This document shows, piece by piece, positions 63,767-64,000 of a stretch of 64,000 nucleotides of DNA. The notes below the pieces were generated by a model. It did no database searches, was not told the DNA's origin, and worked only from the letters and a program-made list of their open reading frames with translations. Origin of the DNA: Heloderma charlesbogerti. Taxonomy: Eukaryota; Chordata; Lepidosauria; Squamata; Helodermatidae. The translations under genes were made by a program, and so were the position numbers. Location: contig JANEZZ010000475.1 in the NCBI GenBank assembly GCA_026122225.1, positions 251,501-315,500 on the forward strand. Direction: 5' to 3'. Every line of letters starts with the position of its first letter. Within the stretch, counting starts at the first letter, position 1.

Positions 63767-63972
63767 TTGTTGTTGTTGTTGTTCAGTCGTTCAGTCGCGT
63801 CCGACTCTTCGTGACCCCATGGACCATAGCACGCCAGGCCTTCCTGTCCTGCGCTCTCTCCCGGAGCGTGCTCAAGTTCATATTCATTGCATCCGGGATG
63901 CTATCTAGCCATCTCATCCTCTGCCGTCCCCTTCTCCTTTTGCCTTCAGTCTTTCCCAGCATCAGGGTCTTT
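63767..63972 (-). mobile_element. BovB LINE, 5'-truncated 3' end
   Basis: The + strand (GTT)n then TCAGTCGTTCAGTCGCGTCC is the reverse of the BovB tail. The - strand reads [38 protein letters not shown] and ends KSRTRLND. It is about 200 bp long, closely matching 37521-37725 of the intact copy. Confidence 0.93.
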
Positions 63973-64000
63973 ATACCCTTCTTCAAATTAAGCGCCGTTA

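Noticed and set aside
1..64000. CRISPR arrays, operons, prophage or plasmid origins
   Set aside because: The DNA is vertebrate. All direct repeats seen are microsatellites, minisatellites or transposons without spacer structure.

Overview
This window is vertebrate nuclear DNA, most likely from a squamate reptile (a lizard). The evidence is genes with GT-AG introns, and a repeat mix of BovB (RTE), CR1 and L2 LINEs, tRNA-derived SINEs, palindromic MITEs, a reptile-type L1 tail and a Tc1 element. An intact BovB copy with target-site duplications, sitting inside a vertebrate gene, fits squamates best. There are no bacterial operons, CRISPR arrays or plasmid features.

Two protein-coding genes lie tail to tail. 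RAB30 is on the + strand. Its four coding exons (25227-25319, 30209-30292, 35653-35836, 47932-48182) join to a complete 203-residue Rab GTPase. DDIAS (noxin) is on the - strand. Three exons are in the window (63157-62996, 61178-61061, 58411-55853); the N-terminal coding exon lies beyond the right edge. The convergent RAB30/DDIAS order matches what I recall of the human locus on 11q14. RAB30 is a Golgi-associated small GTPase. DDIAS is an OB-fold anti-apoptotic DNA-damage protein. Nothing suggests that they work together; they are simply neighbours.

Region by region: 1-2.2 kb is an L2 LINE cut by the window edge. 2.2-25.2 kb is gene-free and packed with SINE, CR1, MITE and minisatellite sequence; it may be RAB30 5' intron or intergenic DNA. 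25.2-48.2 kb holds the RAB30 coding exons and introns. Intron 3 contains a degenerate + strand BovB (36913-43353) split by a younger, full-length, opposite-strand BovB (37521-40739) with an intact 1047-residue ORF. It also contains a 5'-truncated L1 with a 14-bp target duplication. 48.2-53.3 kb is repeat-poor and is probably the long RAB30 3' UTR. 54.2-55.5 kb holds a recent partial copy of the DDIAS last exon, with fold-back junctions and a cluster of palindromes next to a CpG-dense block. 55.85-63.2 kb is DDIAS, with a Tc1 transposon (222-bp TIRs) in an intron. A truncated BovB tail lies at the right edge.

The most unusual region is 54.2-55.5 kb: a DDIAS exon fragment of about 99% identity, embedded in fold-back DNA, that forms an uninterrupted chimeric ORF and has splice-like edges. 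I cannot claim a new functional system from sequence alone.
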